This document shows, one piece after another, positions 1 to 5,970 of a stretch of DNA of 6,025 bases (its first letter is position 1; every line of letters begins with the position of its first letter). The notes below the pieces were generated by a model. That model did no database searches. It saw only the letters and a list, made by a program, of their open reading frames with translations, and was not told the DNA's origin. The stretch spans positions 1 to 6,025 of the forward strand of contig CAMHBN010000127.1 of NCBI GenBank assembly GCA_946183385.1, in the 5' to 3' direction. This DNA is from an uncultured Ruminococcus sp. Lineage in GTDB: Bacteria; Bacillota; Clostridia; Oscillospirales; Ruminococcaceae. The translations under genes and the position numbers were made by a program.

Positions 1-19
1 GATTCGGTGAATCGTTTTT
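1..19 (+). terminator. Possible terminator of an upstream gene, cut by the window edge
   Basis: GATTC (1-5) and GAATC (9-13) form a short stem with a 3-base loop, followed after one G by five T residues (15-19). The G at 14 could pair with a base just outside the window, so the stem may be longer than seen. A stem followed by a T run on the + strand suggests the end of a gene lying to the left. The stem is short and AT-rich, so the call is tentative. Confidence 0.35.
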
Positions 20-23
20 GAAG

Positions 24-52
24 AGGGGACGCTCTGAAGGAGAGCGTCCCCT
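24..52. repeat. 12-bp perfect inverted repeat (hairpin)
   Basis: Positions 24-35 pair perfectly with 41-52 around a GAAGG loop; the stem core is GGGGACGCTCT. No T run follows on either strand, so it is not a convincing intrinsic terminator. It resembles the short palindromic elements found scattered between genes in many Clostridia. It could act on RNA from the upstream gene, but nothing here shows that. Confidence 0.6.
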
Positions 53-76
53 TCTGCCGTTCCGTAATTTTATGCC

Positions 77-93
77 CGCGGAATTATTCCGCG
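77..93. repeat. Short palindrome with 8-base arms
   Basis: CGCGGAAT (77-84) and ATTCCGCG (86-93) are perfect inverted arms around a single base. It lies upstream of the promoter of the TIR gene. It may be an intergenic repeat or a dimeric protein-binding site; its role is unknown. Confidence 0.45.
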
Positions 94-112
94 CGCTATA
101 GCAATGCCGTTT

Positions 113-150
113 TGATACGGGCGGATGATATCCGCCCCTACAGGGTATCA
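113..150. repeat. Nested palindrome upstream of the TIR operon promoter
   Basis: An inner stem, GGGCGGAT (119-126) with ATCCGCCC (130-137), is enclosed by an outer stem, TGATAC (113-118) with GTATCA (145-150). The seven bases at 138-144 form a one-sided bulge. The inner GGGCGGAT/ATCCGCCC palindrome has the look of a dispersed intergenic repeat of gut Clostridia, which is a recollection not checked here. It ends 13 bases before the predicted -35 box, so an operator role is also possible. Confidence 0.5.
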
Positions 151-162
151 CGTGCCGAGGTA

Positions 163-191
163 TTGCATTTTCGTGGAGAATGTGGTAAAAT
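163..191 (+). promoter_or_regulatory. Predicted sigma-70/SigA-type promoter of the TIR operon
   Basis: A TTGCAT -35 box (163-168) is separated by exactly 17 bases from a TAAAAT -10 box (186-191). The -10 box is preceded by TGG, giving an extended -10 (TGn) element. Transcription would start near 198, leaving a leader of about 30 bases before the ATG at 229. This is the best-matching promoter in the intergenic region and would serve the TIR-propeller and RyR-domain genes. Confidence 0.6.
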
Positions 192-215
192 GTCCTTGTA
201 TGTATATTTTTTGTC

Positions 216-221
216 AAGGAG
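216..221 (+). promoter_or_regulatory. Ribosome binding site of the TIR gene
   Basis: AAGGAG lies seven bases before the ATG at 229. It fixes this ATG as the start of the TIR protein. Confidence 0.8.
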
Positions 222-228
222 ATAGGTC

Positions 229-2130
229 ATGGATTACAAGTACAAAGCCTTTATAAGCTACCGCCACCTCGAACCCGATATGCAGGCAGCGGAAAAATTA
301 CAGAAGCTCCTCGAAAGCTACAAGCCGCCCAAGAACCTCGGCAAGACCAAGGAGAACTGGCGTATATTCCGCGATGTGTCGGAGCTCCAGTCGAGCAGCG
401 ACCTCAGCGAGGATATCAAGAACGCTATCGAGACCTCTGAGTACCTCATTGTGATATGCTCGCCGAAATATACCGAGTCGAAGTGGTGTATGCAGGAGCT
501 CCAGCGCTTCCGTGCGCTCCACGACAATACCAATCAGAATATAATCACCCTCCTCGTAAGCGGTGAGCCGCACGAGTCCTTCCCCGAGGAGCTCACCTAC
601 ACCGAGATGACCACTACCAATGAAAAGGGCGAGGAGGTCAAGGTCAAGGTCGAGGTAGAACCGCTTGCTGCCAATATCAAGGCGGATACGCTCAAGGAGT
701 CGATGAAGAAGCTCAATACCGAGTACCTGCGTATCGCCGCTCCCCTGCTCGGGTGCGACTTCAACGACCTCTTCCAGCGTGAGAAGCGCCGCGAGGCTGC
801 CCGCAGAAGGCGTATCTTCGGCGGAGTTTCGGGCATACTCTCGCTCATTACTGTGATAAGCGTCGCCTCCGCGGTGACTATCAGCGGCAAGAACGTGAAG
901 ATAAAAAAGCAGAATGAACGTATAACGGAGCAGAAGGAGCAGATAGAGGCTCAGAACATCAACCTGCGCATCGAGAATGAGGGACACCTCGCTGCCGAGT
1001 CCGAGAACCTCTTCAAGGAGAGCAGCCTTATCCCCGCTATTAAAAAAGCGGTTGCGGCTGTGCCGACTGACGGCAGTACGGCTCTCCCCGAGGCTGAGTA
1101 CGCGCTCTCGCGTGAGCTCGGTATGTTCAAGCACAGCCAGCTCGTGCCGCAGCTTGCGCTCAGGCACGAATGCGCGGTCGAGAAGCTCTCATTTATGGGC
1201 GGCGGCAAGTCCATCGTAACTCAGGACGCCACCGGTATCTACTTCTGGGACGCCGAAAACGGCAGTCTCATAAAGAAGATAGCGGCGACCGACAGCGAGT
1301 TCGCGACCGAGACGGGCAAAAGCTCCAACGAGCTGACTGCTTACTTCGACATCGACCATGAAACTCAAAGCTACTTTGAATCTACGGCTACCCCGAGCAG
1401 TATCACCTATGAGAACAGCTCAGTCTTCAACAAGATATATACCAACTACGTACACGTCGTAGATGACGATGAAGAGGGCACGGGCGGCGACGTTTATGTC
1501 TACAACTCCGACAGGACCGTATGGCGTCTCGACGGCGCAACGGGCGAGGTCAAGTGGAAGGCTGCTCCCTCCGAGAAGGCGAACACCTACTACGACGTGA
1601 TGTTCGATGAAGAATACGTGCTCCGTCTGTATCAGGACAAGAACGTTATGCCGAACGGTCTTTCCTTCCCCGGAAATGACGTATACCTCGAGATAATCGA
1701 CCGCGAAACAGGCGCGGAGGTTGATTCCGTGAAGGTCACGGACGCCTCAAAATCCACCTTCGGCTTCTTCATGGATATCTCGATACTGACCGTGAAGGAC
1801 GGCGTCCTCTATGTCTACAGCCAGAACGATATGGCCGTCAGGGCATTCGACATCAAGGATCACTCCATCGAGCCGAGAAATGAGGTCGAGGTGGGATTCG
1901 CAAACGCGGGCGGTATCAATAATACGACGTTCCGATTCATCGGCACAGACCCTGTCATTACCGCGTGCAGTGTGCTCGCGTTCGATATAAGGACCTCCAT
2001 CACCCGCTATGACAGCGAGATGAAGGAACAGCTGTGGAGCGCCGAGCTCCCGATAAACTATCAGAACGGCGGTACTGAGTTCCTCATATCCCCAAGGTTT
2101 CGGGCTATGAGCACGATGTCCTTGCTGTGA
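229..2130 (+). CDS. TIR-domain membrane protein, N-terminal part of a frameshifted TIR-propeller protein
   Basis: Residues about 4-125 form a TIR domain: the first strand reads AFISYRH (7-13), RIFRDVSEL follows (45-53), and WCMQE (86-90) fits the WxxxE motif, with E90 the likely NAD-cleaving glutamate. A linker containing LRIAAPLLGCDFNDLFQRE (167-185), typical of bacterial TIR proteins, leads to a very basic stretch (KRREAARRRR, 186-195) and one hydrophobic helix (about 197-219). A charged coiled coil (about 221-252) follows, then a helical segment (255-300) of the type that precedes propellers, and the first blades, including IYFWDAENG (337-345) and the PQQ-like WRLDGATGEVKWK (432-444). The basic flank predicts a cytoplasmic TIR domain and an exported C-terminal side. 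The last 12 residues after S621 fit no blade: the propeller continues in another frame, so this CDS is truncated by a net -1 shift near 2090-2093. TIR assignment is firm; NADase activity is inferred from the family. Confidence 0.9.
   Translation: MDYKYKAFISYRHLEPDMQAAEKLQKLLESYKPPKNLGKTKENWRIFRDVSELQSSSDLSEDIKNAIETSEYLIVICSPKYTESKWCMQELQRFRALHDNTNQNIITLLVSGEPHESFPEELTYTEMTTTNEKGEEVKVKVEVEPLAANIKADTLKESMKKLNTEYLRIAAPLLGCDFNDLFQREKRREAARRRRIFGGVSGILSLITVISVASAVTISGKNVKIKKQNERITEQKEQIEAQNINLRIENEGHLAAESENLFKESSLIPAIKKAVAAVPTDGSTALPEAEYALSRELGMFKHSQLVPQLALRHECAVEKLSFMGGGKSIVTQDATGIYFWDAENGSLIKKIAATDSEFATETGKSSNELTAYFDIDHETQSYFESTATPSSITYENSSVFNKIYTNYVHVVDDDEEGTGGDVYVYNSDRTVWRLDGATGEVKWKAAPSEKANTYYDVMFDEEYVLRLYQDKNVMPNGLSFPGNDVYLEIIDRETGAEVDSVKVTDASKSTFGFFMDISILTVKDGVLYVYSQNDMAVRAFDIKDHSIEPRNEVEVGFANAGGINNTTFRFIGTDPVITACSVLAFDIRTSITRYDSEMKEQLWSAELPINYQNGGTEFLISPRFRAMSTMSLL
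2079..2130 (+). other. Frameshift site joining the two halves of the TIR-propeller protein
   Basis: The frame of the downstream half is open from 2079, 48 bases before its first start codon. It reads IPKVSGYEHDVLAVMTKF across the stop of the upstream half. Re-reading one C, or restoring one base in the CCCC run at 2090-2093, fuses the halves as ...TEFLIS-PKVSGYEHDVL... and gives one protein of about 1117 residues. No classical X-XXY-YYZ slippery heptamer is present. The likeliest causes are a one-base deletion or a sequencing error in the C run. Confidence 0.75.
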
Positions 2131-3581
2131 TGACGAAGTTCTCGCTCTCGTTCATCGACTATGAGGACGGCTCGGTCATCGCGTATATCCCCTTCGACAG
2201 CGAGGTCGTTGACGCGTCGTTCAGAGCCGACGGCCTTGTTATATTCACTGTAAAGGAGGGCGCGGAATACGTTGTCAGCCTCGGCAGCTACACCACGGGC
2301 AACAGCTCCGACAATGCGGCATACAGGGTACAGAAGATGAACACCGCACTCTCGCTTTGCAGCTACAGCCGCGGTAAATATGCGACTGCCGACAACTACT
2401 CCAATATCGCGTATATCCAGTACGTCAGCGATAACCCGTCCTATACCGACATCGACGCGGGCGAGTATATGTTCTCGCGTGATGTGCTCGCCGTCTCCGA
2501 TGACGGAGCTTATGCGGCTGTGACAGCCACCTTCTTCCCCGAGGGCAAGTACAACGGCGGAGCCGATCTCGTAAAGCACCTCTTCATCTACGACGTGAAG
2601 GGCGAAAAGCTGACTGAGGTCAGCACGCTCAAGGACTACGAGGTAAACGCTTCCCCGAACGGCAGCTTCAGCGACGAGGTCACCGCTACCGTCGATGCTT
2701 CAAGCGGCACATCAAATATCATCTCCGACTCTCCCATGGCTCAGCGCAACGGTATGAAGATAGTCTCCACCGACAAGGGCGCGTACTACCTCGCGGATTC
2801 GGACAGGAACCTCGTGTTTGTCACTCCCGACGGCAACTGTACGCCTTGGGCTGTCAAGGACGATACCAACTACAGCTACGACAAGCAGGTCATCGGCGGA
2901 ATGTATGCCGTTTCCGCTATCTATGCGCAGTTCAACGGCGAGGACAGCAAGACCGCCCTCATCGTTCACGATTTCAGCCTCGGTCAGCACCTGAACCTCG
3001 AATTCGACCCCGCCGACGATGAAGGGCTCGATATCCTGCGTATCTTCTGGCAGAATGACGATACCGTGGGAGTGTTCTTCAGCGACCGCACAGTTTCACT
3101 CTATGATGCCTCCACGGGCAAGCTGAAAAATACCATTTCGCTCAACGGCACAAGTCAGGAGCCTGTCTCCGTTATCCCGATAACATCGGCTTCATTCGCA
3201 GTGCTCTGCCGCGACTCGCGCCTCTATGAAATGAACGCCGACGGCATCACCGGCAGGAGCTGCCGCCTCGACTTCGAGGACGAAAACGACAACGATATCC
3301 GCGAAAGCGACAGCTCGAACGCGGACAAGCTCGACGCGGTAAGCACAGGGGACGGCTCGCCTGTATACGCCATCTGGAACGGCTCGCAGGCGTGGTACAT
3401 CGACGAGACGAGATTCACCGTAAGATACAGGGTCGATGACTTCGCGTGCGCTCCCGCAGGCGGAGATATTGTATTTATCAGGGACTCCGACCGCAACAAG
3501 ATAGGCTTCTTCCCGATATACTCCACTCAGCAGCTGCTCGACGCCGCAAAGGGTTACCTCTCGGCTCTCGGAGAAGAGTGA
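2127..3581 (+). CDS. C-terminal propeller part of the frameshifted TIR-propeller protein
   Basis: This frame encodes up to 484 residues from a GTG at 2127 that overlaps the stop of the upstream half; an ATG lies at 2130. No Shine-Dalgarno sequence precedes either start. Its beta-rich sequence carries blade-like motifs such as FIDYEDGSVIAYI (9-21), LFIYDVKGEKL (152-162), VSLYDASTGKLKNTI (323-337) and a closing VRYRVDD (432-438). It ends in IYSTQQLLDAAKGYL (464-478), resembling the helical tail that closes WD40/PQQ-like propellers in bacterial signalling proteins. There is no TIR domain, signal peptide or membrane helix, so it makes sense only as the C-terminal half of the upstream protein, on the far side of the membrane helix from the TIR domain. 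The overlapping TGATG could allow reinitiation as a separate polypeptide, but the homology-like continuity upstream of the start favours a frameshift. The ligand is unknown. Confidence 0.8.
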   Translation: MMTKFSLSFIDYEDGSVIAYIPFDSEVVDASFRADGLVIFTVKEGAEYVVSLGSYTTGNSSDNAAYRVQKMNTALSLCSYSRGKYATADNYSNIAYIQYVSDNPSYTDIDAGEYMFSRDVLAVSDDGAYAAVTATFFPEGKYNGGADLVKHLFIYDVKGEKLTEVSTLKDYEVNASPNGSFSDEVTATVDASSGTSNIISDSPMAQRNGMKIVSTDKGAYYLADSDRNLVFVTPDGNCTPWAVKDDTNYSYDKQVIGGMYAVSAIYAQFNGEDSKTALIVHDFSLGQHLNLEFDPADDEGLDILRIFWQNDDTVGVFFSDRTVSLYDASTGKLKNTISLNGTSQEPVSVIPITSASFAVLCRDSRLYEMNADGITGRSCRLDFEDENDNDIRESDSSNADKLDAVSTGDGSPVYAIWNGSQAWYIDETRFTVRYRVDDFACAPAGGDIVFIRDSDRNKIGFFPIYSTQQLLDAAKGYLSALGEE

Positions 3582-3586
3582 AAGGA
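3581..3586 (+). promoter_or_regulatory. Ribosome binding site of the RyR-domain gene
   Basis: AAAGGA overlaps the last base of the preceding stop codon and lies seven bases before the ATG at 3594. This supports both that start and translation from the same operon mRNA. Confidence 0.7.
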
Positions 3587-3593
3587 CAGATAA

Positions 3594-5552
3594 ATGAACA
3601 ATAACAAGAGCCGCAAAAAAACTACGCGGCTGATATTCCTGCTCGCCGTGCTGTCATTCCTCATAGCTACGGCGCAGGGACTCATCTACTACAGGAACTA
3701 CGAGGCGTTCTTCAAGTACCTGCTCGTGCTCCAGAACAGTATCAACGCATTCGGCTTCAAGGCTACCGTAACACTGAAGGACACCGTAGCCTTCATCAAG
3801 GATGACCCGTCGCCGCTGCATAAGGGTATCGGCTATGCATACTGCGTCGCGGTATTCACCGCGCCGTACTGCACGATATCCTTCATTTACAAGTTCCTCG
3901 AGAGGATACTGCGCTTCATCATCTTCTTCCGCAGGAACAAGAACTGCCGTCATATCGTAGTTTTCGGCTACAACGACGACGTGAAGTCCATGCTCAAGAA
4001 CAATACCTCCGACCCGAAGAAGGTCTGCGTGCATATCGTGACCGCAGAAGCCGTGGACAGCGAGGAGGTCTATCGCCTCAACAGAACGGGATATATCGTC
4101 CACTCCGCGGACGTGCTCAAAGCCAAGGAGACGGAGCTGCCCGCTCTGCTCGCAAAGACGCACATCGAGGCCGCGGCGAACATCATCCTCTTCGAGAACT
4201 CTTCGATACGCAATTTCTCGCTGCTCCAGCTCTTCCGCCTCAACGAGAAGGACTCGCCTGACAGGATAAGGCTCGCGGCGGGGACAAAGGTGTCGTGCAG
4301 GTGCGAGGAGGAGGGCATCGGGCGTCTCATCGCCGAATACTACAACAGCGCCGCGGGCACTGACGCGTACTTCGACCTCGAGCTCATAAGTATGCCCGAA
4401 ATGCAGATACATAAGATGTACTCCGACCACCCGCTCCATAAGGTATACAAGGGAACGGACACGCCGCTCAGGGACTGGAACGTCCACCTGCTCGTGGCGG
4501 GCTTCGGTCAGCTCGGTCAGCAGGCGGTATTGCAGGCGATGAACCTCGGCGTCGTGCACGAGAGCAACCGCATCGTCATCGACGTCTTCGACAACTGTAT
4601 CAAGGCGAAAAAGGCAGTCTTCCTCAATCAGTTCAGCCGCGAGAGCTTCGATATCTCCGACGATAAGGCTGTGCTGAGGAGCGAGGTCGCCGACGGTCTG
4701 CTTGAAATAAACTTCCACGAGCTCAACGTCGCGCACGTCGGATTCTTCGATATCATCCGCGGCAAGCTCGATTCCGAGCCGTACACCTACGCGATCATCG
4801 CTCTCGAAAACATCGACCTATCCGTCAACTGTGCAATGCAGCTTGAGGAGCTCTTCGCCGAACGCGGGCTGAAGCTCCCCATACTTATGCGCATGGACAC
4901 CGACCGCAGGCTCGCGGGTTATATCTCCGCCGAGGACAGCGCTCTTGCGGACGTCAGCCTGATCGACGACAGAAGCGTCGTTATAACCCTCGATATGATC
5001 ATCAACCGCGCTATCGACCGCAGCGCCAAGGACTACAACCACTTCTACAACAATATCGCGCTCATCACCGCCGACGAAACGGGCTCGGCGGACAACTCCG
5101 AGGACGACCCCGAGCAGGAATGGAACCGCCTGAGGCTGTTCCGCCGCTCGTCAAGCAAGGCTGCCGCCTATCACGACGAGGTCAAGGACGATATCATTCC
5201 TCGGCTCGCTGCCGAGAACGGCGTTGAGCTCGCTGACAAGCTTGAGGAGCTTCTCGGCAGAGACGGCAAGCTTATGAGGTATACGGGCTCGGCGTGGCAG
5301 ATGATTGGCTCCGAGGCGGAGCTCCTCGACGCAATGAAGCGTGACGGCTTCGCGTATGAGCTCGCGGCTCTCGAGCACAGGCGCTGGTGCTGCTATATGG
5401 CTTCCATCGGCTGGCGTGCGGGCGAACGCAGCGATAAGTTCCGCCGCAACCCCTGCCTCGTCACACAGCAGGAGCTTATGGACACCAAGCCCGAAATGTG
5501 CAAGTACGACCTTATGTCGCTTATGGCGAGATACAGGAAGATGAATAAGTAA
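3594..5552 (+). CDS. Two-helix membrane protein with tandem TrkA-N/RCK-like domains and a C-terminal RyR domain
   Basis: The 652-residue protein begins with a basic tail and a membrane helix (about 12-32). An external loop of about 45 residues and a second helix (about 79-100) follow, then a basic amphipathic stretch (101-114). A first Rossmann-like domain starts at HIVVFGYNDDV (120-130), whose glycine motif is degenerate. A second starts at VHLLVAGFGQLGQQAV (297-312), with an intact GxGxxG (303-308) and acidic residues ending the next strand (VIDVFD, 328-333), as in NAD-binding TrkA-N/RCK folds. The C-terminus (about 505-650) matches a RyR-type domain: an FRRSSSKAAAYHDEVK element (516-531), ELAALEHRRW (589-598), the GW at 606-607 and the LVTQQEL block (622-628). 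No TVGYG-like potassium filter is present. It lies 12 bases after the propeller frame and shares its operon. Inferred role: a nucleotide- or NAD-responsive membrane effector or channel partnered with the TIR protein. Confidence 0.85.
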   Translation: MNNNKSRKKTTRLIFLLAVLSFLIATAQGLIYYRNYEAFFKYLLVLQNSINAFGFKATVTLKDTVAFIKDDPSPLHKGIGYAYCVAVFTAPYCTISFIYKFLERILRFIIFFRRNKNCRHIVVFGYNDDVKSMLKNNTSDPKKVCVHIVTAEAVDSEEVYRLNRTGYIVHSADVLKAKETELPALLAKTHIEAAANIILFENSSIRNFSLLQLFRLNEKDSPDRIRLAAGTKVSCRCEEEGIGRLIAEYYNSAAGTDAYFDLELISMPEMQIHKMYSDHPLHKVYKGTDTPLRDWNVHLLVAGFGQLGQQAVLQAMNLGVVHESNRIVIDVFDNCIKAKKAVFLNQFSRESFDISDDKAVLRSEVADGLLEINFHELNVAHVGFFDIIRGKLDSEPYTYAIIALENIDLSVNCAMQLEELFAERGLKLPILMRMDTDRRLAGYISAEDSALADVSLIDDRSVVITLDMIINRAIDRSAKDYNHFYNNIALITADETGSADNSEDDPEQEWNRLRLFRRSSSKAAAYHDEVKDDIIPRLAAENGVELADKLEELLGRDGKLMRYTGSAWQMIGSEAELLDAMKRDGFAYELAALEHRRWCCYMASIGWRAGERSDKFRRNPCLVTQQELMDTKPEMCKYDLMSLMARYRKMNK

Positions 5553-5556
5553 AACG

Positions 5557-5586
5557 AAAAGCTCACGCGGAGGCGTGAGCTTTTTT
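5557..5586. terminator. Bidirectional intrinsic terminator
   Basis: GCTCACGC (5561-5568) pairs with GCGTGAGC (5573-5580) around a GGAG loop. The flanking AAAA (5557-5560) and TTTTTT (5581-5586) extend the stem and give a T run on both strands. It lies five bases after the stop of the RyR-domain gene and about 30 bases beyond the stop of the convergent small gene, so it can end both transcripts. Confidence 0.92.
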
Positions 5587-5616
5587 AATTGGGTATAACA
5601 TAAACCATGGCGTTTT

Positions 5617-5817
5617 TTACACCTTAAACTTGAACATTTCTATTTCTTCAGGCGAAAGGTCATAGAATGATTTATTATTTGCTTTCATATATGGTATTAT
5701 TTTTGAAAAGTCAATATTGTTGGGAGGTAATGCAGTACCGTCCTTTGAGCCTACAAAAATGCCGTCAAATCCTTCAAAATCCGGGTCTGGAATAATACAA
5801 TCCTTCTCCTTATCCAT
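5617..5817 (-). CDS. Small AT-rich protein of unknown function
   Basis: This 66-residue gene reads towards the TIR operon. It is supported by an AGGAG ribosome binding site (complement of 5826-5830), eight bases before its ATG, and by the shared terminator beyond its stop. The protein is acidic and soluble, with no signal peptide or membrane helix. It is rich in Asp, Pro and Phe near the start (IIPDPDFEGFDGIF) and ends in a likely helix (SPEEIEMFKFK). I do not recognise the family. Its base composition is clearly more AT-rich than the TIR operon, which suggests a different origin or weak selection. A weak promoter (TTCACT, 17 bases, TACTAT; complement of 5834-5862) lies within the 7-base repeats but would start RNA almost at the ribosome binding site. 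It could be a small regulatory or orphan protein; no function is assigned. Confidence 0.6.
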   Translation of the reverse strand: MDKEKDCIIPDPDFEGFDGIFVGSKDGTALPPNNIDFSKIIPYMKANNKSFYDLSPEEIEMFKFKV

Positions 5818-5844
5818 TGTTTATTCTCCTAAAATAGTATTAAG

Positions 5845-5879
5845 TGAAGAATGAATAGTGAAAAGTGAATAATGAATAG
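5845..5879 (+). repeat. Five tandem 7-base repeats (TGAATAG-like), left arm of an inverted repeat
   Basis: The units are TGAAGAA, TGAATAG, TGAAAAG, TGAATAA and TGAATAG, exactly contiguous. The array is the left arm of an inverted repeat whose right arm is at 5905-5932. It lies just upstream of the small minus-strand gene and contains its only promoter-like sequence. Confidence 0.75.
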
Positions 5880-5881
5880 TA

Positions 5882-5894
5882 CAGAAACGCCCGT
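5882..5894. repeat. 13-base inverted copy of the tRNA-Gln 3' flank
   Basis: CAGAAACGCCCGT at 5882-5894 is the exact reverse complement of 5960-5972, which covers the last two bases of the encoded CCA and the first arm of the tRNA terminator hairpin. This copy sits in the loop between the two 7-base repeat arms. Confidence 0.7.
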
Positions 5895-5904
5895 GCGAGT
5901 ATTA

Positions 5905-5932
5905 CTATTCACTATACACTATTCACTCTTCA
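5905..5932 (-). repeat. Four tandem 7-base repeats, right arm of the inverted repeat
   Basis: Read on the minus strand the units are TGAAGAG, TGAATAG, TGTATAG and TGAATAG, matching the left arm at 5845-5879. The arms could pair into a long AT-rich hairpin with a central loop of about 25 bases. The copy number differs between arms (five against four), as expected if units are gained and lost by slippage. Confidence 0.75.
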
Positions 5933-5943
5933 CTAATAACTAA

Positions 5944-5965
5944 GCCCGTCACATCAGTGACGGGC
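5944..5965 (-). terminator. Hairpin terminator downstream of tRNA-Gln
   Basis: GCCCGTCAC (5944-5952) pairs perfectly with GTGACGGGC (5957-5965) around a 4-base loop. On the minus strand the stem starts six bases after the tRNA CCA end and is followed by TTAGTTATT, a modest T-rich tract. Position and strength fit a terminator for the tRNA transcript. Confidence 0.65.
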
Positions 5966-5970
5966 GTTTC

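Noticed and set aside
24..52. Strong hairpin as an intrinsic terminator
   Set aside because: No T run follows the stem on either strand.
298..1167. Long minus-strand open frame of 289 codons opposite the TIR domain
   Set aside because: It mirrors the TIR gene in a GC-rich region, gives a low-complexity Leu/Glu/Arg-rich sequence with no recognisable domain, and lacks a good ribosome binding site.
2127..3581. The propeller half as an independent gene with its own start
   Set aside because: There is no ribosome binding site before GTG 2127 or ATG 2130, and propeller-like sequence continues upstream in the same frame; a frameshifted single gene is simpler. Coupled reinitiation at TGATG cannot be fully excluded.
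3744..3776. AFGFKA in the loop between the two membrane helices as a potassium selectivity filter
   Set aside because: It lacks the T-V/I-G-Y/F-G pattern and a preceding pore helix; the FGF is coincidental.
3654..4736. Minus-strand open frame of 360 codons opposite the RyR-domain gene
   Set aside because: It is a shadow of a well-supported gene; the sequence is Val/Leu/Glu/Arg/Asp-rich without domains, as expected from reading GC-rich codons backwards.
5837..5940. The 7-base repeats as a CRISPR array
   Set aside because: The units are directly contiguous 7-mers without spacers, and no cas gene is present.
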